Assembly: GCF_018119405.1 (NCBI RefSeq)
Contig: NZ_JAGPWC010000023.1
Location: 1-64,000, forward strand
DNA: 64,000 nt
Direction of reading: 5' to 3'
From: Massilia sp. ST3
GTDB lineage: Bacteria; Pseudomonadota; Gammaproteobacteria; Burkholderiales; Burkholderiaceae_D
Shown here: piece after piece, positions 62,764 through 64,000 of the stretch
Layout: every line of letters starts with the position of its first letter
How positions within the stretch are numbered: the first letter of the stretch is position 1
Notes under the pieces: model-generated
The model's database searches: none
Seen by the model: the letters and a program-made list of their open reading frames with translations, nothing else
What the model was told of the DNA's origin: nothing
Position numbers and translations under genes: made by a program

Positions 62764-64000
62764 TCACACCTGGATCCAGGTCGTCTTCAACTCCGTGTAC
62801 TTGTCGAAGGCATGCAGCGACTTGTCACGCCCGTTGCCCGACTGCTTGTAGCCGCCGAAAGGCACCGTGATGTCGTCGTTGTCGTACTGGTTCACGTGCA
62901 CCGTGCCCGCACGCAGGGCGCGGGAGGTGCGGATCGCCTTGCTGATGTCGCGCGTCCACACGGCCGCCGCCAGGCCGTAGGGCGTGCTGTTGGCCTGATT
63001 GACGGCATCATCGAGGTCGGTGAAGGACAGCACCGACAGCACCGGCCCGAAGATCTCTTCGCGCGCGATGCGCATCGATCCGTCCACCCCATCGAACAGG
63101 GTCGGCTCGATGTACAGGCCGCCGCTGTCCTGGCGCGCCGAGCCGCCGCCAGCCAGCAGGCGCGCGCCGGCCGCCTTGCCGTCCTCGATGTAGCCGAGCA
63201 CGGTCTTCATCTGGGCCTGGTCGACGATGGCGCCCATCACCGTTTCCTCGTCGAGCGGGTCGCCCGGCGCGTGGCGCGGGATCAGCTTCATTGCCTTGTC
63301 GAGGAAGGCTTCGCGGATCGATTCCTCGACGAACAGGCGCGAGGGCGCGTTGCAGCTTTCGCCCTGGTTGAAATAGATGGAGCCGATCGCGCTCTCGACG
63401 GCGGCGTCCAGGTCCGGGCAGTCGGCGCACACGATGTTGGCCGACTTGCCGCCCAACTCGGTCCAGGCGCGCTTCAGGTTCGACTGGCCCGCCATCTGCA
63501 CGATCTGCTTGCCCACGCGGGTGGAGCCGGTGAAGCCGATGCAGTCGACGTCCATGTGCAGGGCGAGCGCCTTGCCGGCTTCGTCGCCGTAGCCGGGCAA
63601 CACATTGAACACGCCCGGCGGCACGCCCGCTTCCAGCGCCAGCTCGGCCAGCCGCAGCGAGGACAGCGGCGCCTTTTCGGACGGTTTCAGCACCACGCTG
63701 TTGCCGGCCGCCAGGGCCGGGGCGATCTTCCAGGCCGCCATCAGCATCGGGTAGTTCCATGGGATGATGGCGGCCACCACGCCCACCGGCTCGCGGGTAA
63801 TCAAGGCCAGGCTGTCCTCGGGGGTGGGCGCGACCTGGTCGTAGATCTTGTCGGTCGCCTCGCCGTACCAGCGGATGCAGTTCTGGGCCAGCTGCACGTC
63901 CACGCTCAGGCTGTAGCGGATCGGCTTGCCCATGTCCATGGTCTCGAGCAGCGCCAGCTCGTCGCGGTGGGCCAGCATCAGGTCGGCGAAGCGGATCAGG
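62764..64000 (-). CDS. puuC: Aldehyde dehydrogenase, PuuC-like, N-terminus outside window
   Basis: About 411 residues of an NAD(P)-dependent aldehyde dehydrogenase run off the right edge; the ATG at 63978 is internal. Motifs are IIPWNYPMLMAAWKIAPALAAG (in part), FTGSTRVGKQI, ELGGKSANIV with the catalytic Glu, and NQGESCNAPSRL with the nucleophile Cys. The C-terminal GGYKQSGNGRDKSLHAFDKYTELKTTWIQV (in part) is typical of gamma-glutamyl-gamma-aminobutyraldehyde dehydrogenases. With puuA nearby it suggests putrescine catabolism through gamma-glutamyl intermediates. Confidence 0.9.
   Translation of the reverse strand, partial: LIRFADLMLAHRDELALLETMDMGKPIRYSLSVDVQLAQNCIRWYGEATDKIYDQVAPTPEDSLALITREPVGVVAAIIPWNYPMLMAAWKIAPALAAGNSVVLKPSEKAPLSSLRLAELALEAGVPPGVFNVLPGYGDEAGKALALHMDVDCIGFTGSTRVGKQIVQMAGQSNLKRAWTELGGKSANIVCADCPDLDAAVESAIGSIYFNQGESCNAPSRLFVEESIREAFLDKAMKLIPRHAPGDPLDEETVMGAIVDQAQMKTVLGYIEDGKAAGARLLAGGGSARQDSGGLYIEPTLFDGVDGSMRIAREEIFGPVLSVLSFTDLDDAVNQANSTPYGLAAAVWTRDISKAIRTSRALRAGTVHVNQYDNDDITVPFGGYKQSGNGRDKSLHAFDKYTELKTTWIQV

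Noticed and set aside
63976..63978. ATG as the start of the aldehyde dehydrogenase
   Set aside because: The frame stays open to the window edge with family-like residues (IRFADL), and the enzyme would lack about 80 N-terminal residues if it began here.

Overview
The window is about 64 kb of GC-rich chromosomal DNA from a betaproteobacterium, most likely an Oxalobacteraceae member of the Massilia/Telluria type. This placement is an inference. It rests on the gene order pgk-pyk-fba-purC-purE-purK-tsaC, the order purM / AI-2E permease-hda-HAD-pcnB-folK ... panB, the recA-recX pair, the many secreted S9 peptidases, and palindromic repeats at gene ends. No rRNA, tRNA, CRISPR array, prophage or insertion sequence was recognised. 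Nearly all genes are intact. Two run off the edges: a leucine-rich-repeat-like tail at the left, and a PuuC-like aldehyde dehydrogenase lacking its N-terminus at the right.

Layout. 1-7.3 kb: LRR-like tail, a secreted CBM9/DUF5916 protein, a PAS-GGDEF-EAL protein, OmpW and a GDSL lipoprotein. 7.5-16.4 kb (all minus strand): the azlC-azlD exporter, the lower-glycolysis genes pgk-pyk-fba, then purC-purE-purK and tsaC. 16.6-23 kb: small zinc protein, YheT-like hydrolase, BepA-like protease, moaC, an LRR-like protein, and a divergent MerR/fasciclin pair. 23-28 kb: a DPP5-like S9 peptidase, a type IV pilin with a recognisable sigma-54 promoter, and sucCD. 28.4-34.3 kb: DUF2889 protein, a second PAS-GGDEF-EAL protein, a cysteine synthase family enzyme, and recA-recX with a LexA box. 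34.4-39 kb: a translationally coupled operon of response regulator, histidine kinase, DUF4212 subunit and sodium:solute symporter. 39-43 kb: two tandem S9 peptidases of equal length. 43.3-53.7 kb: purM, AI-2E-type permease, hda, HAD, pcnB, folK, an apparently inserted transporter/LysR/oxidoreductase module, panB and thpR. 53.7-56.6 kb: an orphan 3-hydroxyacyl-CoA-dehydrogenase-like domain, an MFS permease and a DeoR regulator with a phased operator array. 56.6-64 kb: a double-receiver kinase, PuuA-like ligase, LytS/LytTR pair, a lower-GC pair that looks like a murein endopeptidase plus a periplasmic partner, and PuuC.

The genes fall into housekeeping blocks (glycolysis, purine synthesis, TCA cycle, recombination, RNA polyadenylation, folate and pantothenate) separated by sensory and secreted-hydrolase genes. 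The most promising candidate for an undescribed system is the pair at 61743-62613: a 153-residue M74-type peptidoglycan endopeptidase with no signal peptide, followed 10 bases later by a small Cys-containing protein with a signal peptide. That is the arrangement expected of an antibacterial effector and its periplasmic immunity protein. Other strong sequence-level observations are the 10-bp-phased AAACA array upstream of deoR, the sigma-54 and palindromic control region of pilA, the recA-recX intergenic hairpin, and at least two families of paired palindromic repeats.
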